DNA from: JAMLIN01 sp964476625
GTDB taxonomy: Bacteria; Pseudomonadota; Gammaproteobacteria; Burkholderiales; Burkholderiaceae_E
Assembly (NCBI GenBank): GCA_964476625.1
Contig: CAYZBJ010000006.1
Coordinates: forward strand, 1-64,000
Direction: 5' to 3'
DNA length: 64,000 nucleotides
This document shows positions 35,340 to 43,067 of the stretch, in pieces. Both the position numbers and the translations under genes were made by a program. Under the pieces are notes generated by a model. The model searched no databases. It was not told the DNA's origin and saw nothing but the letters and a program-made list of their open reading frames with translations. How positions within the stretch are numbered: position 1 is the stretch's first letter; every line of letters begins with the position of its first letter.

Positions 35340-36090
35340 GCTGATGCAACTCGATGCGGTGTCGCGCCGTTTCGGCGGGCTGCAGGCCCTCGACCGGGTG
35401 ACGCTGGATATCGGCCGGGGCGAGGTCCTCGGCCTGATCGGACCGAACGGCGCCGGCAAGACGACGCTGGTCAATGTGGTCACGGGCGTGCATCGCGCCA
35501 CCGGTGGGCGCGTCCGGTTCGAGGGGCGGGACATCACGTCCTTCCAGCCGTACCAGGCGGCGCGAGCCGGTATCGCGCGCACTTTCCAGGTCGTGCAGCC
35601 GTTTCCCGAGTTGAGCGTGCTCGAGAACGTGACGGCCGCCGCCCTGTTCTGCGGTGGCAACGGGGGCCTGCGCAATGCGCGCACGGTCGCCGGCGAGAAG
35701 CTGGAGTTCGTCGGCCTGTCCGCGGCGGCCGACCAGCCGGCGGCCAACCTCACGCTCGCGATGCGCAAGCGGCTGGAACTGGCCAAGGCGCTCGCGATGA
35801 AGCCCAAGCTGCTGTTCCTCGACGAGGTGAACGCGGGGCTGAACTCGGCCGAGGTCGAGCAGGCGATGGGCCTCATCCACCAGATCGCCGCCACCGGCGT
35901 GACCATCGTGCTGATCGAGCACCTCATGAAGGTCGTGCTGTCGGTGTGCTCGCGGATCGTGGTCCTGCACAACGGCGCCCTCATCGCCGACGGCTCGCCC
36001 TCGAGCATCGTGTCCAATCAGCACGTCGTCGAAGCGTACCTCGGCAAGAAGTATGCGCAGATGGCGGCGCAGGCCGCGGGGAATCCATGA
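35332..36090 (+). CDS. ABC transporter ATP-binding protein (LivG-like)
   Basis: A 252-residue ATPase with Walker A GPNGAGKTTL, the Liv-type EGRDITSFQPYQAARAGIARTFQ, Walker B LLFLDEVNAGLN and the LivG C-terminus (SSIVSNQHVVEAYLG). The signature region is ANLTLAMRKRLELAKAL rather than a classic LSGGQ, a drift seen in some LivG proteins. Overlaps both flanking genes. Confidence 0.94.
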   Translation: MAELMQLDAVSRRFGGLQALDRVTLDIGRGEVLGLIGPNGAGKTTLVNVVTGVHRATGGRVRFEGRDITSFQPYQAARAGIARTFQVVQPFPELSVLENVTAAALFCGGNGGLRNARTVAGEKLEFVGLSAAADQPAANLTLAMRKRLELAKALAMKPKLLFLDEVNAGLNSAEVEQAMGLIHQIAATGVTIVLIEHLMKVVLSVCSRIVVLHNGALIADGSPSSIVSNQHVVEAYLGKKYAQMAAQAAGNP

Positions 36091-36848
36091 CGACATCATC
36101 GAGTCCGCCCGCCGGGGCGAGCGACGCCGAGTTGATGCGAATCGAAGGCCTGCAGTCGGGCTACGGGCCGGTCACCGTGCTGTGGGACGTCAACCTCGTG
36201 GTGCGCGAAGCGCGGATCACGGCGCTGATCGGATCGAACGGCGCGGGCAAGTCGACGCTCATGCGCACCATTTCGGGCCTGGTCCCGACCCGTGCCGGGC
36301 GCCTGCTGTGGCAGGGGCGCGAGATCCAGCACAGCACGCCGGCGCAGGTGCTCGGCATGGGCATCGCGCATGTCCCCGAAGGGCGCCGGCTGTTCAGCGC
36401 CATGACGGTCGAGGACAACCTGGTCATGGGCGCCTACCTGCGTCCCGGCAATCGCGCGCAGCTCGCCCGCGACCTCGAGCGCGTCTACACGATCTTCCCC
36501 AAGCTCGCGGAGCGCCGCACCCAGGCGGCCGGCACCATGTCGGGCGGCGAACAGCAGATGTGCGCGATCGGACGAGGGCTCATGGGCGCCCCGCGCCTGC
36601 TGATGATCGACGAACTCTCGCTGGGGCTGTCGCCACTGCTCGTCGAACAGCTGATCGAAGCGCTGGTCTCGCTCAACCGCGACGGACTGACGATCCTCGT
36701 CGTCGAGCAGGATGTCGTCGCCGCGCTGGAGGTTTCCAGCCACGCCTTCGTCATGGACATGGGTCGCGTCGTCCAGCACGGACCCAGCGACCAGTTGCTC
36801 GCGGACCCTGCCGTCCGCAAGGCCTATCTCGGCGCGCTTGCCGACTGA
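36087..36848 (+). CDS. ABC transporter ATP-binding protein (LivF-like)
   Basis: A 253-residue ATPase with Walker A GSNGAGKSTLM, signature MSGGEQQMCAIGRGLM and Walker B RLLMIDELSLGLSP. HVPEGRRLFSAMTVEDNL is typical LivF. ATG at 36087 overlaps livG (ATGA). Completes the transporter; a further gene starts 24 bases downstream. Confidence 0.95.
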   Translation: MTTSSSPPAGASDAELMRIEGLQSGYGPVTVLWDVNLVVREARITALIGSNGAGKSTLMRTISGLVPTRAGRLLWQGREIQHSTPAQVLGMGIAHVPEGRRLFSAMTVEDNLVMGAYLRPGNRAQLARDLERVYTIFPKLAERRTQAAGTMSGGEQQMCAIGRGLMGAPRLLMIDELSLGLSPLLVEQLIEALVSLNRDGLTILVVEQDVVAALEVSSHAFVMDMGRVVQHGPSDQLLADPAVRKAYLGALAD

Positions 36849-36872
36849 TTTCACTTCCGATGGAGAGTAAGC

Positions 36873-37625
36873 ATGAGTACCCGAGTTCTCTCGGCTGGCG
36901 GTTATCGCTATATCCCGGCGGTTTCGCAGTATTCGGGCGGTGTCGCAGCCGAGGCCGGCTTTCGCATCGAACGTGCGCGGTTCTCGCGCGTCGTGCCACT
37001 GCGCGAGGGCTTCGACCTGATCGAGAAGCATCTCGCCGCTCTCGGGCGCCCGAACGCGGCGTTCTGCGCCTGCGAGCTGCGCTCGCCGGCGCCGTTCACC
37101 GAGGCCGGGTTTCGCGAATTCAATGCGATCTACGTCGGCACGCTGAAGCGCTGGAACGTGATCGAGGGTGAGGAGAACCCGGTCGCGCGCAGCAATGTCT
37201 GCCCCGAACTCGACCCGCCGGCCGAACCCGGCTTCTACGCATTCAGCTACACGGTCGTCGACCCCGATGCCGACCCCTCGTTCGTCGTTGCCGGCAGCGC
37301 CGAGGCGCCCGAAGGCAAGGGCGACTACCGCGACAACGCGATCGCGCGCGGCGACGTTTCCCCCGCGGGCATTCGCACCAAGGCGAAGTGGGTGCTCGGC
37401 GAAATGGAGCGCCGCATGCAGGCGCTCGGTTTCGACTGGCAATCTGCCACGGCGGCCCAGCTCTACACGGTGCACGATGCGCACCCCTTCATCGGCGAGG
37501 AACTGGTCGAGCGCGGCGCGATGCGCGGCGGGCTCACCTGGCACTTCGTTCGTCCGCCGATCCTCGAACTCGAGTACGAGATGGACTGCCGTGGCGTTCC
37601 CGTCGAACGTGTGCTCAAGGTCTAG
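36873..37625 (+). CDS. CnbZ-like (2-aminomuconate deaminase type) protein, RidA-like fold
   Basis: A 250-residue protein. From memory the closest named relative is 2-amino-5-chloromuconate deaminase (CnbZ): the order AGGYRYIPAVSQYSGGVAAE, FCACELRSPAPFTEAGFREF, PVARSNVCPELDPPAEPGFY and YTVHDAHPFIGEELVERGAM agrees in my recollection with that family, which has a duplicated RidA-like core. The substrate here is not proven. A GGAGAGTAAGC ribosome site precedes the ATG at 36873, 24 bases after livF; a hydrolase follows, so all seven genes are probably one unit. Confidence 0.6.
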   Translation: MSTRVLSAGGYRYIPAVSQYSGGVAAEAGFRIERARFSRVVPLREGFDLIEKHLAALGRPNAAFCACELRSPAPFTEAGFREFNAIYVGTLKRWNVIEGEENPVARSNVCPELDPPAEPGFYAFSYTVVDPDADPSFVVAGSAEAPEGKGDYRDNAIARGDVSPAGIRTKAKWVLGEMERRMQALGFDWQSATAAQLYTVHDAHPFIGEELVERGAMRGGLTWHFVRPPILELEYEMDCRGVPVERVLKV

Positions 37626-37640
37626 CCGGACGGAGTCGGG

Positions 37641-38483
37641 ATGAAACTGCTTCGCTATGGCCCGGTCGGCCGGGAGAAGCCGGGCGCCGTCGACGCCAGG
37701 GGCCGGGTCCGCGATCTGGCGGGCCTGGTGGGCGATATCGACCTGCGCGAACTCACGCCACGGCGTCTCGCCGAACTGGCGCGGATCGAGCTCGAATCGC
37801 TGCCGGAAGTCCCCGCCGGCGAACGGCTCGGGGCTTGCGTTGCGCCGATCGGCAAGGTCGTGTGCGTCGGACTGAACTACTCCGACCACGCGGCCGAGAG
37901 CGGCATGTCGGTGCCCACCGAGCCGATCCTGTTCCTCAAGCCCTCGAGCGCGGTCTGCGGACCGAACGACGATGTGCAGATCCCGCGCGGCTCGCGCAAG
38001 ACCGACTGGGAGGTCGAGCTCGGCGTGGTCATCGGCACGCGGGCGAAGTACGTCGAGGAAGTCGATGCGCTCGATCACGTCGCCGGCTACTGCGTGGTCA
38101 ACGACGTCTCGGAGCGGGAATTCCAGCTCGAGCGCCAGGGCCAGTGGGACAAGGGCAAGAGCCACGACACCTTCGCGCCGGTCGGCCCCTGGCTGGTGAC
38201 GCGCGACGAGATCCCCGATCCGCAGGCGCTGTCGATGTGGCTGGAAGTCAATGGCCGGCGCTTCCAGGATGGCAGCACGAAGACGATGGTATTCGGCGTG
38301 CGCGAGCTCGTCGCCTACGTATCGCGCTTCATGACCCTCGAGCCGGGCGACGTGATCTCCACCGGCACGCCGCCCGGGGTGGGCATGGGGCAGAAGCCGC
38401 CGGTCTACCTGAATGTCGGCGACGTGATGCGCCTGGGCATCGAGGGGCTGGGCGAGCAGCGCCAGGCCTGCGTGAACATATAG
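37641..38483 (+). CDS. Fumarylacetoacetate hydrolase family protein
   Basis: A 280-residue FAH-family enzyme. VVCVGLNYSDHAAESG, ILFLKPSSAVCGPNDDVQIP, the metal-binding DWEVELGVVIG, and DVISTGTPPGVGMG are diagnostic. Members hydrolyse, decarboxylate or hydrate 2-oxo acids in aromatic or ureide breakdown. The GGAG nine bases before the ATG supports the start. It is 15 bases after the CnbZ-like gene and its stop is one base from the convergent selO stop. With a CnbZ-like deaminase and an aldehyde dehydrogenase nearby, an aminomuconate-type route is plausible but unproven. Confidence 0.92.
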   Translation: MKLLRYGPVGREKPGAVDARGRVRDLAGLVGDIDLRELTPRRLAELARIELESLPEVPAGERLGACVAPIGKVVCVGLNYSDHAAESGMSVPTEPILFLKPSSAVCGPNDDVQIPRGSRKTDWEVELGVVIGTRAKYVEEVDALDHVAGYCVVNDVSEREFQLERQGQWDKGKSHDTFAPVGPWLVTRDEIPDPQALSMWLEVNGRRFQDGSTKTMVFGVRELVAYVSRFMTLEPGDVISTGTPPGVGMGQKPPVYLNVGDVMRLGIEGLGEQRQACVNI

Positions 38484-38484
38484 C

Positions 38485-40029
38485 TCAGGTCCCGCAGAAG
38501 GTCTGGTAGCCGGCGGTGAGCGCCGCCGGCGCCGGCTCGGCATAGGCGCCGAGTTCGGGCGCCTGGTCGAAGGGGCGGCGCAGCGCATCGAGCAGGCGCT
38601 CGAAAGGCGCGAGATCGTCCTGCTCGCTGGCCGCCGCGAGCGCCTCTTCGACCCGATGGTTGCGGGGAATGATCCAGGGGCTCGTGCGCCGCATTTGCAT
38701 GGCGCGTTCGGCAGCGGCCGGGCCGCCGCGGGCCTCGTCGGCCGCGCAGCGCTCGCGCCAGCGCGCCAGCCAGGGATCGAGCGCAGCCGGCTCGGCGAAC
38801 AGGGTCCGCAGCGCGGCGTCGCGGCCTTCGGCGGCATCGGCGAGGTGGCGCCAGGCCAGCGTGAAATCCGCCGCCTGCGCATGCAGCAGCGTGAGCCAGT
38901 CGGCGGCGAGCGCAGCGTCGGCTGCATCATCCGCAGCATTGGCCGCGTACAGGCCGAGCTTCGCGCGTTGGCCGCCCAGCAGTGCTTCCTCGTAGAGCGC
39001 GGAAAAGGCATCGAGCACTTCGGTGGCGCGCTCGGCGGCCTGCCGCATGCCGGCTTCGTCGCCGGGGTCGGCCATCAGCGGCAGCAGGGTTTCGGCGAAG
39101 CGGGCGAGATTCCAGCGCGCGATCGCCGGCTGCTTGCCGAAGGCATAGCGCCCGCCGTGGTCGATGCTGCTGAAGACGGTGGCCGGATCGTAGGCCTCGA
39201 GGAAGGCGCAGGGCCCGTAGTCGATGGTCTCGCCCGAGATCGCCATGTTGTCGGTGTTCATGACGCCGTGGATGAAACCGACGTTCATCCATTGCGCGAC
39301 CAGGCTCGTCTGGCGCGCGGCGAGCGCGTGCAGCAGGGCGAGATGGCGATCCGGCTCGCCCGCGAGCGCCGGGTCGTGGCGCCGGATCGCGTAGTCGGCG
39401 AGCCGGCGCAGCGCGTCGTACTCGCCGCGCGCCGCGAAGAACTGGAAGGTACCGACCCGCAGGTGGCTCGCGGCCACGCGGGTGAGCACCGCGCCGGGCA
39501 ATGGTATCTCGCGGAACACCGATTCGCCGGTACCGACCACGGCGAGCGCACGGGTGGTGGGGATGCCCAACGCATGCATGGCCTCGCTGACCAGCGCTTC
39601 GCGCAGCATCGGCCCGACGGCCGCCTTGCCGTCGCCGCCGCGCGAGAAGGGCGTCCGACCCGAGCCCTTGAAGGCGATGTCGCGGCGTCGGCCGGCGTGG
39701 TCGAGCAGCTCGCCGAGCAGCAGGGCGCGGCCGTCGCCCAGCTGTGGCGAGAAGCCGCCGAACTGGTGGCCGGCGTAGGCTTGCGCGATCGGCTCGGCAT
39801 CGGACGGCAGCAGGTTGCCGGAGAAGACTTCCGCGCCCTGCGCACCGCCCAGCGAGCCGGCATCGAGCCCGAGCTCGGCGGCCAGTGCCTCGTTGAAGAA
39901 CAGCAGCCGGGGCGCGGGCGCCTTCGCGGGCTGCCAGGCGACGAAGCTGCCCGGCAGCTCGCGCGCATAGGTGTTGTCGAAACCGAAGCGAAGCGGTCCT
40001 GCTGCCGGGGCGGATACGGATTGGCTCAT
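38485..40029 (-). CDS. selO: Protein adenylyltransferase SelO (YdiU)
   Basis: A 514-residue pseudokinase-fold AMPylator of proteins, involved in redox and stress responses. YAGHQFGGFSPQLGDGRALL, IAFKGSGRTPFSRGGDGK, GVMNTDNMAISGETIDYGPC and GRYAFGKQPAIARWNL are SelO signatures. The protein ends FCGT, with a cysteine third from the end where selenocysteine occurs in eukaryotic homologs. Length is normal. Confidence 0.95.
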   Translation of the reverse strand: MSQSVSAPAAGPLRFGFDNTYARELPGSFVAWQPAKAPAPRLLFFNEALAAELGLDAGSLGGAQGAEVFSGNLLPSDAEPIAQAYAGHQFGGFSPQLGDGRALLLGELLDHAGRRRDIAFKGSGRTPFSRGGDGKAAVGPMLREALVSEAMHALGIPTTRALAVVGTGESVFREIPLPGAVLTRVAASHLRVGTFQFFAARGEYDALRRLADYAIRRHDPALAGEPDRHLALLHALAARQTSLVAQWMNVGFIHGVMNTDNMAISGETIDYGPCAFLEAYDPATVFSSIDHGGRYAFGKQPAIARWNLARFAETLLPLMADPGDEAGMRQAAERATEVLDAFSALYEEALLGGQRAKLGLYAANAADDAADAALAADWLTLLHAQAADFTLAWRHLADAAEGRDAALRTLFAEPAALDPWLARWRERCAADEARGGPAAAERAMQMRRTSPWIIPRNHRVEEALAAASEQDDLAPFERLLDALRRPFDQAPELGAYAEPAPAALTAGYQTFCGT

Positions 40030-40077
40030 GCGCCCAGTATGAGGGGCTTCGAGTCGCCCTGTTGCCGGCGAGGGCGG

Positions 40078-41268
40078 CTATCGTGCCGGTCGTTGCGGCT
40101 CGATCGCGGCGATGGCTGCCACCCGCGCCTGGTGGACGAGTTGGGGGATCCGGGCGGGATCGGCAGCCGTCGCGGCGATGGACCCGGCGTCGATCGAGCT
40201 TGCCGCCGCGGCGACCAGGTGCAGCCAGCCGGCCTGGGAGAACTCGGTGTCGTCGCTGGCGCCGGCTGGCGCCATGCCGGGGTTAGCGTCGATGTCGCGT
40301 TCGGCCGCCAGTCCGGCGCGCACGGCCGTGAGCACCGGTTCGAGCCGCTCGGGGCGGCGGATCAGGTCCAGGCGCCTGGCGAGTTCGGCGAGGGCGTCGG
40401 GTGAAAGCGTGTTGGCGGCGAGGATCACGTCGTACTCGCGGGCGACCAGCAGCGCCAGCACGCGGCAGGCATTGGGCACTCGCAGGCGGGTCGCGATGGT
40501 CTCGATCGCCGGTGCTGGCTCGGGCGCGATGCGCGAGCACAGCGCTGCGAAGCGCACATCGAGCGCGGCGTCGGCCGCCGCCGCACGGTCGGCCGCGCGC
40601 AGCGCCCGCGCAAAGCCGTGGCCATCGCCCGCGCCGAGACGATCGAGCTCCGGGAGGATGCGCGCGAGCGCGCCGCACTCGCGCAGGATGGTGAACATGC
40701 GCGAAGGCCGCGCCGTCATGAGGCCACGGGCGATCTCCTGCCAGCTGCGCTCGGGCACGAGTGCATCGACTTCGCCCGAGTCGACCATCGTGCGCATCAG
40801 CGCCATCGTCTCCGGGGCGATGCCGAAGTCCGGGAAACGGGCGGCGAAGCGGGCCAGCCGCAGGATCCGGACCGGATCCTCGGCGAAGGCCTCGCCGACA
40901 TGGCGCAGGACGCGCGCCGCGATGTCGCGCTGGCCGCCGAAGGGGTCGACCAGGCTGCCGTCATCGGCTTGCGCGATGGCGTTGATCGTGAGGTCGCGCC
41001 GGGCGAGGTCGTCCTCGAGGCTGACGTCCGGCGAGCAATTGAAGGCGAAGCCCCGATAGCCGCGCGCGGTCTTGCGCTCGGTGCGGGCGAGCGCGTATTC
41101 CTCGTGGGTGCGCGGGTGCAGGAATACCGGGAAGTCGCGCCCGACCGGGGTGAAGCCGAGTTCGGCCATGCGCTCGGGCGTTGCGCCGACCACCACCCAG
41201 TCGGTGTCGCCGGGCGGCAGGCCGAGCAGCGCATCGCGCACCGCGCCCCCGACCCGGTAGATCTTCAT
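40078..41268 (-). CDS. cca: CCA-adding tRNA nucleotidyltransferase, no HD domain visible
   Basis: A 396-residue class II CCA-adding enzyme. MKIYRVGGAVRDALLG, GDTDWVVVGATPERM, RRDLTINAIAQ and EDPVRILRLARFAARF are all in place. The C-terminal part corresponding to the HD phosphohydrolase of the E. coli enzyme shows no HD-type motif, as in many relatives without repair or phosphatase functions. ATG at 41266-41268; the start overlaps the GST stop by four bases. Confidence 0.95.
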   Translation of the reverse strand: MKIYRVGGAVRDALLGLPPGDTDWVVVGATPERMAELGFTPVGRDFPVFLHPRTHEEYALARTERKTARGYRGFAFNCSPDVSLEDDLARRDLTINAIAQADDGSLVDPFGGQRDIAARVLRHVGEAFAEDPVRILRLARFAARFPDFGIAPETMALMRTMVDSGEVDALVPERSWQEIARGLMTARPSRMFTILRECGALARILPELDRLGAGDGHGFARALRAADRAAAADAALDVRFAALCSRIAPEPAPAIETIATRLRVPNACRVLALLVAREYDVILAANTLSPDALAELARRLDLIRRPERLEPVLTAVRAGLAAERDIDANPGMAPAGASDDTEFSQAGWLHLVAAAASSIDAGSIAATAADPARIPQLVHQARVAAIAAIEPQRPAR

Positions 41269-41942
41269 GCGGGCCCGGGCGGCGGATCCCGGTAGGGCTC
41301 GTCGCTGGCGAGGTAGCGCCCCTCGCCGCGGGCCGCGTCGATCCAGGCGCGCATCGCAGGCAGCGCCAGCATCGCCTCGGCCCAGGGGCTGAGATCGACC
41401 GGCAGCTCGACGCCGTAGGTGCGCAGGCGCATCAGCACCGGCGCGTAGAAGGCGTCGGCCGCGCAGAAGCGCCCGAACAGGAACGGGCCATCGGGATTGG
41501 GGCCGTCGTGCGCGTTGCCGAGCAGCTCGAAGACCCGCGCGATGTCGGCTTCCACGTCGGCGTCGCGGCCCTTGCCGGGCAGCGACGCCGAGATGTTCAT
41601 CGGCATCCGTGCGCGCAGCGCGAAGAAACCCGAATGCATCTCGGCGCACAGGCTGCGGGCGCGTGCCCGCAAGGCGTCGTCGACCGGCCAGATGCCGGCA
41701 TCCGGATAGTGCTCGGCGAGATACTCGGCGATCGCGAGGGTGTCCCACACGACCAGCCCGTCGTCGGTGACCAGGGTCGGGACCGTGCGGGCGGGCCGCA
41801 GGGCGGCCATGCCCGCCTCGAACTCCGGTGTCTGGAGCAGGTACTGCTGCTCCTCGAACGCGATCGCGCACTGGCGCATCAGCAGCCAGGCGCGCATCGA
41901 CCAGCTCGAGTAGTTCCGGTCGCCGATGAGGAGCCTGATCAT
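41265..41942 (-). CDS. Glutathione S-transferase family protein
   Basis: A 225-residue protein. N-terminal thioredoxin-like domain opens MIRLLIGDRNYSSWSMRAWL, in which the Ser of NYSSWS is the likely catalytic residue, and VPTLVTDDGLVVWDTLAIAEYL carries the glutathione-contact region; the C-terminal helical domain is as usual. ATG at 41940-41942; stop overlaps the cca start. The substrate is unknown. Confidence 0.9.
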   Translation of the reverse strand: MIRLLIGDRNYSSWSMRAWLLMRQCAIAFEEQQYLLQTPEFEAGMAALRPARTVPTLVTDDGLVVWDTLAIAEYLAEHYPDAGIWPVDDALRARARSLCAEMHSGFFALRARMPMNISASLPGKGRDADVEADIARVFELLGNAHDGPNPDGPFLFGRFCAADAFYAPVLMRLRTYGVELPVDLSPWAEAMLALPAMRAWIDAARGEGRYLASDEPYRDPPPGPA

Positions 41943-41958
41943 CGCACTCGCCTCGTGA

Positions 41959-42924
41959 TCAGCGGCCGGCCCGGGCCCGCCGCGGTATGTAGACGACGTC
42001 GTCCTCTGCCAGATAGTCGGGCGCGACCCCCGCCATCGCGACCGGCTCGATCCCGAGTTCGGCGGCCATCGGGCCGGTGGCGACATTGGGCATGCCGAGG
42101 CTGTCGAAGTTGTCCCGCGTCATGAGCGTCGGACCGGGGGCGAACTCGAGGGCCATCGCCTGCAGCCGACCGATGTCGTTGGGCAGGTTCCAGACCACGC
42201 GCCGGCGGCCGGACCAGCGGGCGACATCGGCGACCACCGCGCCCAGGGTCGTCACCTCGGGGCCGGCGAGCTCGAAGCAGCGTCCGCTCGCCCAGGGCGC
42301 GTCGATCGTGGCGGCGATCGCCCTGGCGACATCACCCACCCAGATCGGCTGCAATTGGGCGTCGCCCCGGGCCACCGGGATGATCGGCAGGTACCTGGCC
42401 ATGCGGGCGAAGAGGCGGGTGAAGCGGTCCTCGGCGCCGAACACGACCGAAGGGCGGAAGATCGTCCAGTCGATGTCGCCGGTGCCACGGACCACCTGCT
42501 CACCGGCCGCCTTCGAGCGCAGGTACATCGAGGGCAGGCCGGCCGGATCGGCATCGGTGACACCGAGCGCCGACATATGCAGCAGGCGGCGCACCCCGGC
42601 GCTGCGGGCCGCATCGGCCAGCATGCGCGGGATCTCCACATGGGCCTGCGCGAAGCCGGGGCCGTAGGGCCGGCCGCGACCACCATGGAGTACGCCGACC
42701 AGGTTGATGACCGCGTCGACACCCGCGAGCAGCGGCGCGATCGCGCCGGGTTGGTTGATATCGGTTTCGACCAGTTCGACGGTGGGCAGCAGGATCAGGT
42801 GGCGGCCGTCGTCGTAGCGGCGGGTCGCAACGCGCACCCGCCGACCCTGGCCCGAGAGCCTGCCGATCAGCTCGCTGCCGATGAAACCGGAGCCGCCGAG
42901 TACGAGGATGTGCTTGTGACGCAT
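41959..42924 (-). CDS. NDUFA9-like SDR family NAD(P)-binding protein
   Basis: About 321 residues. ILVLGGSGFIGSELIGRL is the extended-SDR glycine motif, NLVGVLHGG and LLHMSALGVTDADPAG follow, and the C-terminal MTRDNFDSLGMPNVATG is typical of complex I NDUFA9-subunit family SDRs. These may help complex I or quinone homeostasis; not shown here. ATG at 42922-42924 is preferred; an in-frame GTG at 42930 is also possible. It is 16 bases upstream of the GST gene on the same strand, so cotranscription is likely. Confidence 0.9.
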   Translation of the reverse strand: MRHKHILVLGGSGFIGSELIGRLSGQGRRVRVATRRYDDGRHLILLPTVELVETDINQPGAIAPLLAGVDAVINLVGVLHGGRGRPYGPGFAQAHVEIPRMLADAARSAGVRRLLHMSALGVTDADPAGLPSMYLRSKAAGEQVVRGTGDIDWTIFRPSVVFGAEDRFTRLFARMARYLPIIPVARGDAQLQPIWVGDVARAIAATIDAPWASGRCFELAGPEVTTLGAVVADVARWSGRRRVVWNLPNDIGRLQAMALEFAPGPTLMTRDNFDSLGMPNVATGPMAAELGIEPVAMAGVAPDYLAEDDVVYIPRRARAGR

Positions 42925-43067
42925 GTTCACGGTGTTCCAGGAAAGGACGGATTCGATAGCGGGACCGGCCTATTCTCTCAGACCGCCGGGCCGGTGGGGC
43001 GAACAGCCCCGCGCCGACCGCGTTATCGCCGGCCACACCGTCGATACAGGGGCTTGCCGAGGCGAGG

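Noticed and set aside
36096..39011. Very long antisense open frame across the LivF, CnbZ-like, FAH and selO genes
   Set aside because: High GC with strong third-position bias keeps the opposite strand open. It has no family resemblance and runs against well-supported genes.
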